Assembly: GCA_964016105.1 (NCBI GenBank)
Contig: CAXHEX010000023.1
Coordinates: forward strand, 1 to 64,000
Length of the DNA: 64,000 nucleotides
Direction: 5' to 3'
Origin: Ketobacter sp964016105
GTDB taxonomy: Bacteria; Pseudomonadota; Gammaproteobacteria; Pseudomonadales; Ketobacteraceae
Shown: one piece after another, positions 8,526-16,988 of the stretch
How positions within the stretch are numbered: position 1 is the first letter of the stretch
Layout of the letters: every line of letters starts with the position of its first letter
Notes under the pieces: generated by a model
What the model saw: the letters and a program-made list of their open reading frames with translations, nothing else
The model's database searches: none
Told to the model about the DNA's origin: nothing
Made by a program: the position numbers and the translations under genes

Positions 8526-11500
8526 TTAGTCTGCAGCCTTCTGGCCCCATTGGACCATTCGGCTGCGTGCAGATTCCAGGTAGGTGATCATGGCGGGAAC
8601 AAAGAACAGGATCAAAAATGTGCCATAGGCCAGGCCGAATACGATGGATATTGCCATGGGGATGAGAAACTGGGCCTGTATGGAGGTTTCGAACAGGATT
8701 GGCAGCAGGCCTGCCATGGTGGTGAGTGAAGTGAGTACCACGGCCCGGAAGCGGGCGCAAATGGCTTCCACAATGGCTTGGTGGGCCTCCATTCCCTGGC
8801 GCCGTAATTGTGCAAAAAACGTAATCAGTACAATGGAATCGTTCACCACGATTCCCGACAATCCGAACAGCCCCATCATGGAGAACATGGAGAGGTCTTT
8901 GCCCATTATAAAATGGCCGAAGATTGAGCCGGTTATGCCCAGTGGAATGGCGCACATCACTGCCACAGGCCAGCTGTAGGATGAGAACACCCAGGCCAGC
9001 ACAATGAAGATAAGAGACAAGCCAATCATCATGCCCATCTTCATATCGGATATGGTTTCCTGTTGGTCCTGGGCTTTGCCTTCTAGCCCAAGGGTGAGCC
9101 CGTAGCGGCGCTGCAGATCCGGCAAGATGGTTTCGTTCAGGTCCGCCAGTATTTGGTTGGCGTTTCCAACTTGCTCATTTAAATCAGAAGAAACGGTCAC
9201 GTTGAGCACGCCATCGGTGTGATTCAGCTTTTCGATGCCCTGACGAGATTCAAAATAAGCCACTTCACTGAGGGGTACGGTGCTGCCATCGGCGAGGGTG
9301 ACGGGAAACTGCTCCAAGGTCTGGGTTTTATTGCGTTCGTGGTCTGGTAGTGTTACGCGGACTTCAATTTCCTCGTCATCAATGTGAAAAATCTGCGCCA
9401 CTGCACCATCAAAGGCGGCACGAAGTTGTTGGCCTAAGCTGGCGGTGTCCAGGCCCAGGCTTCTTCCCGTGGGGGTGAGCTGATAGATGAGCTGTTCTTT
9501 GCCCCAGGGAAGATTGTCATCGATATTGTAAACCCCTTGGTATTTTGCCAGCGCCTGCTGTAATTCCAGGCTGGCCTTTTTCAATTCCAGCGTATCACTG
9601 CCAACCAGCCGTATGGCGATGGGTTCGCCCGGAGGGCCTGCTTGCCTTTGGGTCATGGCAAAACGATTTACCCCGGGTGGCAGCACGATATTGTCAGTCC
9701 AGCGCTGAATTAATTCGGCGTTGGTAATGGGGCGCTGCCCGGTACTGAGATCGGCAATAATGGCGCCGGCTTCCGGGCCCACCTCGCGGCCCTGTTCTCC
9801 AAAAAAAGAGCGGCCGTGATAGGTAATGGCAAAGTTAAGTATATCTACTCCGGTTTCCTCTTTAATTTGTTGCCGCGTCAGTTCCAGGCTTTTTTCCATG
9901 GTCTCTAGAAAAGCGTTCAGTGTGTCTTTTGGGGTGCCGGGGTGAAATTCCACATTAGCTCGAATTTCATTGCCATCCACCGCAGGGAAAAAAGTGAACT
10001 TAAGTGTGCCGCTGATCACCAGGCTTAACGCCAAAACAAAAGCACCCACACCTGCTGCCACCACGCTGCCTCGGTTGCGAATGGCCACATCCACCGCTGG
10101 TCGCAATTTTTCATCACGAAACTGCGCAAACCTGCGATCAAAATTGGCTTTGAATCCCGTGGATTTTGTTGTTTTTGCGCGACGTAAACTGTGATTGAGA
10201 TGGCCAGGAAGAATTAAGAAGCACTCCACCACGGAGACGATAATGACGCAGATAATCACCACCGGCAGATCGAACGCAATTTTCCCCATCACGCCGCCGA
10301 TGAGAGCCAAAGGCAGGAAAGCGGCGATAGTGGTTAAGGATGAAGCCAGCACCGGCGCAAACATTCTTTTGGCGCCACCGATGGCCGCTTGCTCCGCCGG
10401 TTCGCCCATTTCTGTGTGGGTGAGGGTGTCTTCCCCCACCACGATGGCATCGTCCACAATGATGCCCAAGGCCATAATGAGGGCGAACAGGCTGATCATA
10501 TTGATGGTGCCGCCGAACAAATACAACACCGCCAGAGTGGCGAGAAAAGAAACCGGAATACCCACGGTAACCCAGAACGCCACCCGCACATTCAGAAAAA
10601 GAAACAGGGTGGCGATCACCAGTACTAACCCACCCAGACCATTTTCCAGCAATAACTGGATCCGGTCCCGAAGGTGTTTCCAATGCTCGTTATAAACGTA
10701 GATTTCCACTCCTTTTGGCAGGGTGGGTCGGGTTTCTTCTAACCAATCCATAAAAATTTCCGCCGATCGCAATGTGTCATCGGCGTCGGTGCGCATTAAC
10801 AGGATTTCGATTGCCGGATTTCCATTCCAAGTGATGTAAGGTTCGTCTTCCATGGGGCGACGTTCCACTTCCGCAATATCACCCACCCGCAACAGGCGGC
10901 CGCGGCTGTCGGTGTGCAGCGGCATTGACTCAAAGCCCTGAACACTGCGCTGCTGGCTCAGGCTTCGAACCTGTTTTGAAACTTCATTTTTGGCGGCGGT
11001 GCCCGCCGGCAGGTCGGTACTGTTTTGTCTTATTAAACTGGCAATTTGGGACAGGGATAGTCCGGTTTCGTGCAGGGTTGAAGAGGACACTTGAATGGCA
11101 ATTTCTTCCTGGGGTAAGCCCACAAAACTGATTTTACCAATGCCCCTGGCCAGCAACTGATGCTCAAATCTCCTGGCCAGTTGTGCAAGCTCACCCATGG
11201 ATTCTGAGCCGGTCACAATCAGGTTAGCGATGGGTTGAAATATTTCCACCTGGGAGATCACCGGTCGCTCCGCTTGTTCCGGCAGATTGCGAATGGATTC
11301 CACCCGTTGTTTCACTCGATCCAGTACCGCGCCCACGTCCGCCTGCTCGTCCAGTTCCAATGTGATGCTGCCAGAACCGGGGGCGCTGGTGGAGGTCATT
11401 TCCTTCACATCGGAGAGCGTTTTGAGTTCTTGTTCCATGGGGATGATGATGGAGCGCTCCACGTCTTCGGCGGATGCGCCACTCCAGGGCACGGATATGG

Positions 11501-11651
11501 TGATGTACTCCAGTTCAAAGCTGGGGAAGAACTGGGTATTCATCTTCTTGGCACCCCACAACCCCGTGAGGATAAACAGGAACATCAGTAAGTTGGCAGC
11601 CACACGATGGGTGGCGAAGGTGGCGATAATGCCTTTGGGACTATTGCTCAT
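8526..11651 (-). CDS. RND efflux pump, inner-membrane permease
   Basis: This 1041-residue protein is an AcrB-like resistance-nodulation-division transporter. It has a first helix at about 17-37, a large periplasmic loop (about 40-335), a helical bundle (about 336-540) containing the GIIVDDAIVVGEDT proton-relay aspartates, a second periplasmic loop (about 560-860) and a final bundle (about 865-1030) with GIVVNDSIVL. Two Asp residues in the first motif fit proton coupling. It overlaps the adaptor gene by 11 bases, so the two are translated together. Substrate cannot be told from sequence; it belongs to the heavy-branch/multidrug-like group. No TolC-type outer-membrane gene is in the operon. Confidence 0.95.
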   Translation of the reverse strand: MSNSPKGIIATFATHRVAANLLMFLFILTGLWGAKKMNTQFFPSFELEYITISVPWSGASAEDVERSIIIPMEQELKTLSDVKEMTSTSAPGSGSITLELDEQADVGAVLDRVKQRVESIRNLPEQAERPVISQVEIFQPIANLIVTGSESMGELAQLARRFEHQLLARGIGKISFVGLPQEEIAIQVSSSTLHETGLSLSQIASLIRQNSTDLPAGTAAKNEVSKQVRSLSQQRSVQGFESMPLHTDSRGRLLRVGDIAEVERRPMEDEPYITWNGNPAIEILLMRTDADDTLRSAEIFMDWLEETRPTLPKGVEIYVYNEHWKHLRDRIQLLLENGLGGLVLVIATLFLFLNVRVAFWVTVGIPVSFLATLAVLYLFGGTINMISLFALIMALGIIVDDAIVVGEDTLTHTEMGEPAEQAAIGGAKRMFAPVLASSLTTIAAFLPLALIGGVMGKIAFDLPVVIICVIIVSVVECFLILPGHLNHSLRRAKTTKSTGFKANFDRRFAQFRDEKLRPAVDVAIRNRGSVVAAGVGAFVLALSLVISGTLKFTFFPAVDGNEIRANVEFHPGTPKDTLNAFLETMEKSLELTRQQIKEETGVDILNFAITYHGRSFFGEQGREVGPEAGAIIADLSTGQRPITNAELIQRWTDNIVLPPGVNRFAMTQRQAGPPGEPIAIRLVGSDTLELKKASLELQQALAKYQGVYNIDDNLPWGKEQLIYQLTPTGRSLGLDTASLGQQLRAAFDGAVAQIFHIDDEEIEVRVTLPDHERNKTQTLEQFPVTLADGSTVPLSEVAYFESRQGIEKLNHTDGVLNVTVSSDLNEQVGNANQILADLNETILPDLQRRYGLTLGLEGKAQDQQETISDMKMGMMIGLSLIFIVLAWVFSSYSWPVAVMCAIPLGITGSIFGHFIMGKDLSMFSMMGLFGLSGIVVNDSIVLITFFAQLRRQGMEAHQAIVEAICARFRAVVLTSLTTMAGLLPILFETSIQAQFLIPMAISIVFGLAYGTFLILFFVPAMITYLESARSRMVQWGQKAAD

Positions 11652-12966
11652 TGCTTGGCGCTTCCATTTTCACTGCCAGGCCACCAACGGCGTCGGGAAG
11701 CTGGGTGGTGAGAATGGGGTCCCCGGCTTTCACGTCCCCTGTTACCAGTTGCCAGCGCTCGCCACTTTCCATCAAAACCTCTCCCAGGCGTTTCACCTCC
11801 ACGGTGCGCAGTACGCCTTCCTCCACCAGGTATAAACGGTTCTGTCCGTAAATCGCCGTGGGTGGTACGGCCAAACTGTTGTCTATGGCGGGCATCTGCA
11901 ATAGAACCTCACCGGCACGGCCCAGTATTGGCATGCTGTCCTCTTCCAGCACTTGAAACAGCGCGTCTACTCCACCTTGGCCCATACTGATGGCACCGGC
12001 TAACCGTTCAAGCCGCAGCTCATTGGATTCGCCACCCAGGGTGAGGCTGGCATTGAGCCCGGTTGAGCTGTTTAGTGCTGCGTTTACCGGGGCCAGGTAG
12101 CGGGACGGGATTTGAGCCCGCACTTCCACTTGGCCGGTGTCAAACAGGCTCACAATCACGTCCCCTGGTCGAACCCGGTTACCTGGGGAAGCGTTCATTT
12201 GGGTTATACGGCCATTAAACGGAGCCACAATGCGGGTGCGGGCCAGGTCTGTGGCTGCCTGGTCCCGCAAAGCGGTTATTTTCTTGAGTTGAGCCTGTAA
12301 TCGCTTAAGACGATTAGGGTGATCTTGAACGGCGTATTGGCGGTTATTCAGGGTCAGCTCCTGCCGCTGAGCCTGTTGTAAAGCGTCGTCACGGCTGGCG
12401 TCGGAGCCTACTTTCTTTTGTACCAGTTTTTCTAAGCGATCAGCGGCTTTTTGCGACAGAGCCAGCAGCTCCTGTTCCACTTTCAGCGCCGCCACATCAT
12501 TGCGGTAGCGCTGCCGTTCCGACGCGATCTGCGCTTCCATATCCTCCAGCTCCGCTTGCCGCTGCTCAAATGTGCGGCGTACATCGCTGTCGTCCAGTTG
12601 CACCAGAATCTGTCCTTCGGATACCAGGGTGCCTTCTTTAACCAGAACTTTATCCACGTAGGCGCTCACCGTGGTGGAGAGACGTGATTCCCTGGGGGAT
12701 TCAACCCGGCCGTACAGAGTCACCAGGGGCCGGTGGCTCGCCGGTTTGGCCGCCATTGTATTTACCAGAGGCTGCAGATTAACGCTGCCCGCGGTTTCTG
12801 GTTTGGGGCGTAACGTGAACAAGGCCACCACCAGCAGCACCGTCACCAACAGGATGATCAGGGGTAACGGGATACGGCGTAGAGGGTGTGTTGGATTTGT
12901 GCTGTTGGCTTGCAAAATTCGTTTCCCGATCAAAATAGTAGGGTAAGTACCATGGGGTTGGGCCAC
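11641..12966 (-). CDS. RND efflux periplasmic adaptor (membrane fusion protein)
   Basis: The 441-residue adaptor pairs with the permease downstream. It has a short cytoplasmic leader, one membrane anchor (about 33-50, LIILLVTVLLVVALF), a lipoyl-type half (about 78-125, ESRLSTTVSAYVDKVLVKEG), a coiled-coil hairpin (about 130-240), then the second lipoyl half (APFNGRITQM) and a beta barrel. It would bridge the inner-membrane pump to a TolC-like channel. The longest frame begins with GTG at 12966; no in-frame ATG lies close by, so the exact start is uncertain. The operon is divergent from ompR, with about 190 bases shared for control. Confidence 0.93.
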   Translation of the reverse strand: MAQPHGTYPTILIGKRILQANSTNPTHPLRRIPLPLIILLVTVLLVVALFTLRPKPETAGSVNLQPLVNTMAAKPASHRPLVTLYGRVESPRESRLSTTVSAYVDKVLVKEGTLVSEGQILVQLDDSDVRRTFEQRQAELEDMEAQIASERQRYRNDVAALKVEQELLALSQKAADRLEKLVQKKVGSDASRDDALQQAQRQELTLNNRQYAVQDHPNRLKRLQAQLKKITALRDQAATDLARTRIVAPFNGRITQMNASPGNRVRPGDVIVSLFDTGQVEVRAQIPSRYLAPVNAALNSSTGLNASLTLGGESNELRLERLAGAISMGQGGVDALFQVLEEDSMPILGRAGEVLLQMPAIDNSLAVPPTAIYGQNRLYLVEEGVLRTVEVKRLGEVLMESGERWQLVTGDVKAGDPILTTQLPDAVGGLAVKMEAPSNEQ

Positions 12967-13156
12967 TAAAACTACTTAATTAAGCTCAACTTGTGCAACC
13001 GTCAAACCCGCCATAACATCTTCTTTTTCTGCAATTTACTGAGAATATATCAACTCTTGTAACAATTTCAGCACATGACAAGCTGCTGTCTAGAGGATAC
13101 GGTACAGGGTTTGAGCGAATTTCTCTTAATGGGTTCAATTGCCAAGGTATCTGAGT

Positions 13157-13906
13157 ATGACGGAAGCTGCGCGAGTGGAAACGGTTCGAGATCAAGAACA
13201 ACAAGAAAAAATACTGGTGGTGGATGACGATTCGCGTCTGCGAGCGTTGTTGCAGCGCTATCTGGAGGAGCAGGGGTATTTGGTGAAAGCCGTTGCAGAC
13301 GGCGAGCAGATGGATCGGGCTTTATCCCGGGAAATCTACTCTTTGATGGTGCTGGATTTGATGCTGCCCGGTGAAGACGGTATGTCCATTTGTGGCCGGT
13401 TGCGTGAAGAAGATAATGATATACCCATTATCATGCTCACGGCTAAGGGCGACGATGCGGACCGGATTAATGGTCTGGAAGCCGGAGCAGACGATTATTT
13501 GCCCAAGCCTTTTAACCCCCGAGAACTGTTGGCCCGGGTCAAAGCCGTATTGCGGCGTCAGGTTAAGGAGCTTCCTGGTGCCCCCTCGCAGCAGGAAACG
13601 GTGGTGTCGTTTGGCCCCTTTAGTTTGGACCTGTCCACCCGCACCCTCACTAAAAATGGCGAGGCTGTAGCCCTTACCACCGGTGAATTCGCGGTAATGA
13701 AGGCCCTGGTACAGCACCCGCGCGAGCCCTTAACGCGAGATAAGTTGATGAACCTGGCCCGTGGTCGCGAGTGGAGTGCCATGGAGCGCAGCATCGATGT
13801 TCAGGTTTCGCGCTTGCGTCGCCTTATTGAAGATGATCCTTCCAACTCCCGCTATATACAAACGGTTTGGGGAGTGGGCTACGTGTTCGTGCCCGACGGC
13901 AACTAA
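13157..13906 (+). CDS. ompR: Response regulator OmpR
   Basis: This is an OmpR-family regulator of about 249 residues. The receiver domain (about 16-130) has the acidic pair DDD near the start, phospho-acceptor Asp in LMVLDLMLPGEDG, Thr in MLTAKGD and Lys in LPKPFN. The winged-helix DNA-binding domain follows (about 150-245, ending YIQTVWGVGYVFVPDGN). The ATG at 13157 with AAGG 9 bases upstream is preferred over a TTG at 13139. In enteric bacteria it controls porin genes with EnvZ. Here the likely partner kinase gene lies almost 7 kb away at 20704. The stop overlaps the convergent RNA methyltransferase gene by four bases. Confidence 0.93.
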   Translation: MTEAARVETVRDQEQQEKILVVDDDSRLRALLQRYLEEQGYLVKAVADGEQMDRALSREIYSLMVLDLMLPGEDGMSICGRLREEDNDIPIIMLTAKGDDADRINGLEAGADDYLPKPFNPRELLARVKAVLRRQVKELPGAPSQQETVVSFGPFSLDLSTRTLTKNGEAVALTTGEFAVMKALVQHPREPLTRDKLMNLARGREWSAMERSIDVQVSRLRRLIEDDPSNSRYIQTVWGVGYVFVPDGN

Positions 13907-14418
13907 CCTAAGCGTTCGCGACTCAATTCGAATGTGGCGATGGCGGCGGCTGTGGCCACATTCATCGAAGAATTTTTTCCCACCATGGGAATGTGCAAGG
14001 TAACATCCGCACGGCTCAGTAAATCCTGATCGATCCCCTTATTTTCTGATCCCAGAATTAAACACAGCTTTTCCTCAGGCTCGACTTTGTAGCTTCTAAC
14101 ATCCTGGCTGTGGCTGGTTATTTCCAGGGCAACCACGCGGTGGTTTTGCTGTTTTAATTTTTCCAATACCGTCACTGGGTTTTCCGCGTATTCCCAAGGT
14201 ACAAATTTTTCTGTTGATCGCGAGGTCTTTTTAATCTTCGGGTTCGGCGGTGTGGGTGAGCCGCCCGTAAGGTAAATTTTTTCAACCCCAAGGGCATCGG
14301 CAATTCTAAACAGACTGCCCACATTGGCAGGCGCCTCAATATCGTGAGCTAAAAAGCAAAGAGGCAGTGTATTGCCACTGGGGGTGTGTTGGTGGTGAGT
14401 AAGTTGAATATTGTTCAT
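13903..14418 (-). CDS. TrmH/SpoU family RNA methyltransferase
   Basis: This 171-residue SPOUT-class enzyme would transfer a methyl group from SAM to a ribose 2'-OH in tRNA or rRNA. The three family motifs are visible: motif 1 near the start (IEAPANVGSLFRIADALGV), motif 2 (LILGSENKGI) and motif 3 (IPMVGKNSSMNVATAAAIA), the last forming the trefoil-knot cofactor pocket. It is shorter than TrmH (about 229) and lacks the C-terminal extension, so the substrate is not predictable. It sits convergent to ompR and overlaps its end by 4 bases. Confidence 0.92.
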   Translation of the reverse strand: MNNIQLTHHQHTPSGNTLPLCFLAHDIEAPANVGSLFRIADALGVEKIYLTGGSPTPPNPKIKKTSRSTEKFVPWEYAENPVTVLEKLKQQNHRVVALEITSHSQDVRSYKVEPEEKLCLILGSENKGIDQDLLSRADVTLHIPMVGKNSSMNVATAAAIATFELSRERLG

Positions 14419-14443
14419 AGGTTAAGACTGTGAGAATTGTCAC

Positions 14444-14481
14444 GTTGCCCTTTGTTTAATAGGTTGCCCTTTGTTTAATAA
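14444..14481. repeat. Tandem direct repeat, 2 x 19 bp
   Basis: GTTGCCCTTTGTTTAATAG at 14444-14462 is followed at once by a second copy differing only in the last base (A). It sits between the divergent starts of the SpoU methyltransferase and the 7TM hybrid kinase, where a regulator could bind, though a slippage duplication is also possible. Confidence 0.85.
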
Positions 14482-14580
14482 AGTGCGGATGGAATTGTTC
14501 TGAATTTGCGCTGAATTTGTAATAGTGGCACAAAATGTAATTAACAGGTTAATTCTTGAGAAGAATGATTTAGTATTGCA

Positions 14581-14598
14581 GTGCTATAAAAATAGCAC
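14581..14598. promoter_or_regulatory. Perfect inverted repeat upstream of the 7TM kinase
   Basis: GTGCTAT and ATAGCAC flank an AAAA centre, 39 bases before the kinase start codon. It could be a protein-binding operator or a short hairpin in the leader. Confidence 0.5.
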
Positions 14599-14636
14599 AG
14601 TACCAATGAGGATGATGAAAAACAAGGAAGATTCAG

Positions 14637-16988
14637 TTGCTCTTAAGAATTGCGCTGCTGTATCTGTTGCTGTGTGGGGTGAACCTGCAAGCGGCAGATA
14701 TTGAAATAAATCAGTCTGACCTGGCGTTAAACATAGGACCCAAGCTGGAATATCTGACCACGGAAATAGATGCCCATACTCTAACCTCACTGCTAGGGAG
14801 TTCAGCATCATTCCAGCCTTTGGTTTCGGGTGCTTTTTCGTCCGGAAGCGAAATCAAGCATTTTTGGTTTCGTGCTCGGGTGCGTAATCAATTGCAGACG
14901 CCCAGTCTGTGGTTGTTTATGGAAAATATCGCCAGTTATGTGGATGTCTACGTGGTGGATAGTCGCAATCAGGTGTTAATGCAAGTGAGCAACGGTGAGC
15001 GAATCCCATTATCTAAGCGTCCGGTGGCAAACCCCAATTTAATTTTTCCATTACAAATACCCACGGATGAAACGGTAACGCTCTATATTAATATGCGGGC
15101 AGAGCATGTGGTACGCAGTGTTTTTATCTTGGGTACACCCCAGGCCGTAACCAAAGCGCAAAACCCACGCTACTTTTTGGCGGTTGCCCTATTAGTATTG
15201 GTATTGTTTCTGGCCTTCTACAATCTGGTTATTTATCTGATCGTGAAGGATACGCTCTATCTCTACTATGTTTTGTATGTGTTGTTTGGGAGTCTGGGGC
15301 AGTTATGTTTGGTGGGGAGTTTGGGGTTATTGTTTCCGTCTTTCACGGCTCCGCCTTCGTTGGTTTTTGTATTCCACTGTTTGACTTTAACGCTATTAGC
15401 GCTTTTTAGTTCCCGTTTCCTTACGCCAGAAGATGGAGGTATCGCCCGCAGTATTTTCAATGGATTTGTTGTGGTGGGGTTGCTGGCGGTTGTCTACGCT
15501 GCCGTTGTGCCAGTGGTGAATATTTCTCACCTACACGTTATCTTTATATTGTTTGCTTTTTGGTTAGTTGCTTATTCCTCAAAGCAGGCCTTTACGGGTT
15601 CACTTTCTGCTCGCTTATTTGTATTGGGGTGGTATTCCTATATATTCGCCTTCACTCTGTTAATACTAGAAAACCAGCGCATCATCGCTCCTATGGAATG
15701 GGGGTTGTTTCTCACCCCTATTGGTCAGACTATTGAGATGGTTTTGTTTGCGGCGGCATTGGCTTTTCGGGTTAAAGAATTGATTAAGGATCGCGATGCG
15801 TTACAAAACGAGAGAGAAGCGATGTTTGAGCAAGGTCGTCGGGATCTGGAAAACAGTAATGAAGCCAAAGACAACTTTTTGAGCATGATCACCCATGAGC
15901 TGCGCACGCCTCTCCATGGCATAATAGGCAACACAGAAATGCTGTTGTCCAATATCAAGGGTGACAATGCCACTCAATATGCTCGCGAAAGCTTATTGGC
16001 TGCCAATCGTTTGAATCGAGTCATAGACGGCATACTGATTTTCTCTGAAGCCCAGCACAACCGCTTAGGGCTCAAGTGGCAGACCCATTCCATTCAACGA
16101 GTGGTCCGGCTGTTGGTGTCGGAGTACCGGGAATCCGTGCCGGAATCCATTCAGTTTGAGTGGCAAATGGATTCGGATATTCCAAACTGGATTCGTTTTG
16201 ATGCGTCTTTATTTCGCAAAACCATCACTCCCTTATTGGACAACGCCATTGAATTTACCTGTGAGGGGCAAGTGCGTCTCAGCTTAAGTAGGGAGTCCGG
16301 TAAACCCCACGATTTTTTGCTGGTTCGAGTGATTGATGCCGGTTCTGGTATTTCAGAGACGGATCAAAGGCGGATCTTTAAGGCTTTCCAGCAAGTGGAG
16401 AGCGGCCTCACCCGTAATCACGGTGGTGTGGGGCTGGGTTTGGCCGTGGCCAAGCAGTTAGCTTTGCTGCAAGGTGGGGATTTATCTTTGGAATACAGTT
16501 CGGAAACCGGCAGCTGTTTTCTTTTTCGATTGCCATTGATGGAAGAGAAAAGTTCAAACGTGACACAAATTAGGAAAAGCGATGCAAAGGTTGAATCCCA
16601 AATTCGCATCTTAGTGGTAGAAGACGATAGAGCAAACCAATTGGTGATGCAAAAAATGCTGGGGTTGTTAGGAGTGGAATGTGACTTAGCGGATAACGGC
16701 GCTATGGCCCTTGAAATGGTTTCTAAGAAACAATGGCATTTGATATTTATGGATTGCCAGATGCCCATATTGGATGGCGTGCAAGCGGCCGCCAAAATGC
16801 GTGCTCAAGGTGGTTGGCTTACCCACGTGCCGATTATTGCGGTCAGTGCCGATTCTGCCGCCATCAATCAACAACGTTGCATTGAAGTGGGAATGAATCA
16901 CTTTATTGCAAAACCCATGAGCCTGAACAGTTTGCGGCAAATCCTAATGGAATATCAGTTACTCGGTAGCCTCGGTCAAGAGCGATAA
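14637..16988 (+). CDS. 7TM-DISM hybrid sensor histidine kinase
   Basis: This 783-residue inner-membrane sensor kinase has, in order, a signal peptide (residues 1-19), a periplasmic 7TMR-DISM extracellular beta domain (about 30-160), seven membrane helices (about 178-380), a short coiled coil, a HisKA domain (phospho-acceptor His in SMITHELRTPLHG, about 421-429), a HATPase domain (DNAIEF N box near 540, GSGIS, HGGVGLGLA) and a C-terminal receiver domain (about 660-775, with MDCQMPILDG). It has no HPt domain, so it needs a separate phosphotransfer partner or acts by itself. TTG at 14637 is chosen because AAGGAAG lies 7 bases upstream and no in-frame ATG exists. It lies inside the gap between ompR and envZ. 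Confidence 0.93.
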   Translation: MLLRIALLYLLLCGVNLQAADIEINQSDLALNIGPKLEYLTTEIDAHTLTSLLGSSASFQPLVSGAFSSGSEIKHFWFRARVRNQLQTPSLWLFMENIASYVDVYVVDSRNQVLMQVSNGERIPLSKRPVANPNLIFPLQIPTDETVTLYINMRAEHVVRSVFILGTPQAVTKAQNPRYFLAVALLVLVLFLAFYNLVIYLIVKDTLYLYYVLYVLFGSLGQLCLVGSLGLLFPSFTAPPSLVFVFHCLTLTLLALFSSRFLTPEDGGIARSIFNGFVVVGLLAVVYAAVVPVVNISHLHVIFILFAFWLVAYSSKQAFTGSLSARLFVLGWYSYIFAFTLLILENQRIIAPMEWGLFLTPIGQTIEMVLFAAALAFRVKELIKDRDALQNEREAMFEQGRRDLENSNEAKDNFLSMITHELRTPLHGIIGNTEMLLSNIKGDNATQYARESLLAANRLNRVIDGILIFSEAQHNRLGLKWQTHSIQRVVRLLVSEYRESVPESIQFEWQMDSDIPNWIRFDASLFRKTITPLLDNAIEFTCEGQVRLSLSRESGKPHDFLLVRVIDAGSGISETDQRRIFKAFQQVESGLTRNHGGVGLGLAVAKQLALLQGGDLSLEYSSETGSCFLFRLPLMEEKSSNVTQIRKSDAKVESQIRILVVEDDRANQLVMQKMLGLLGVECDLADNGAMALEMVSKKQWHLIFMDCQMPILDGVQAAAKMRAQGGWLTHVPIIAVSADSAAINQQRCIEVGMNHFIAKPMSLNSLRQILMEYQLLGSLGQER

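Noticed and set aside
14584..14811. 75-codon minus-strand frame opposite the 7TM kinase start
   Set aside because: Shadow of the kinase signal peptide region; no ribosome site.
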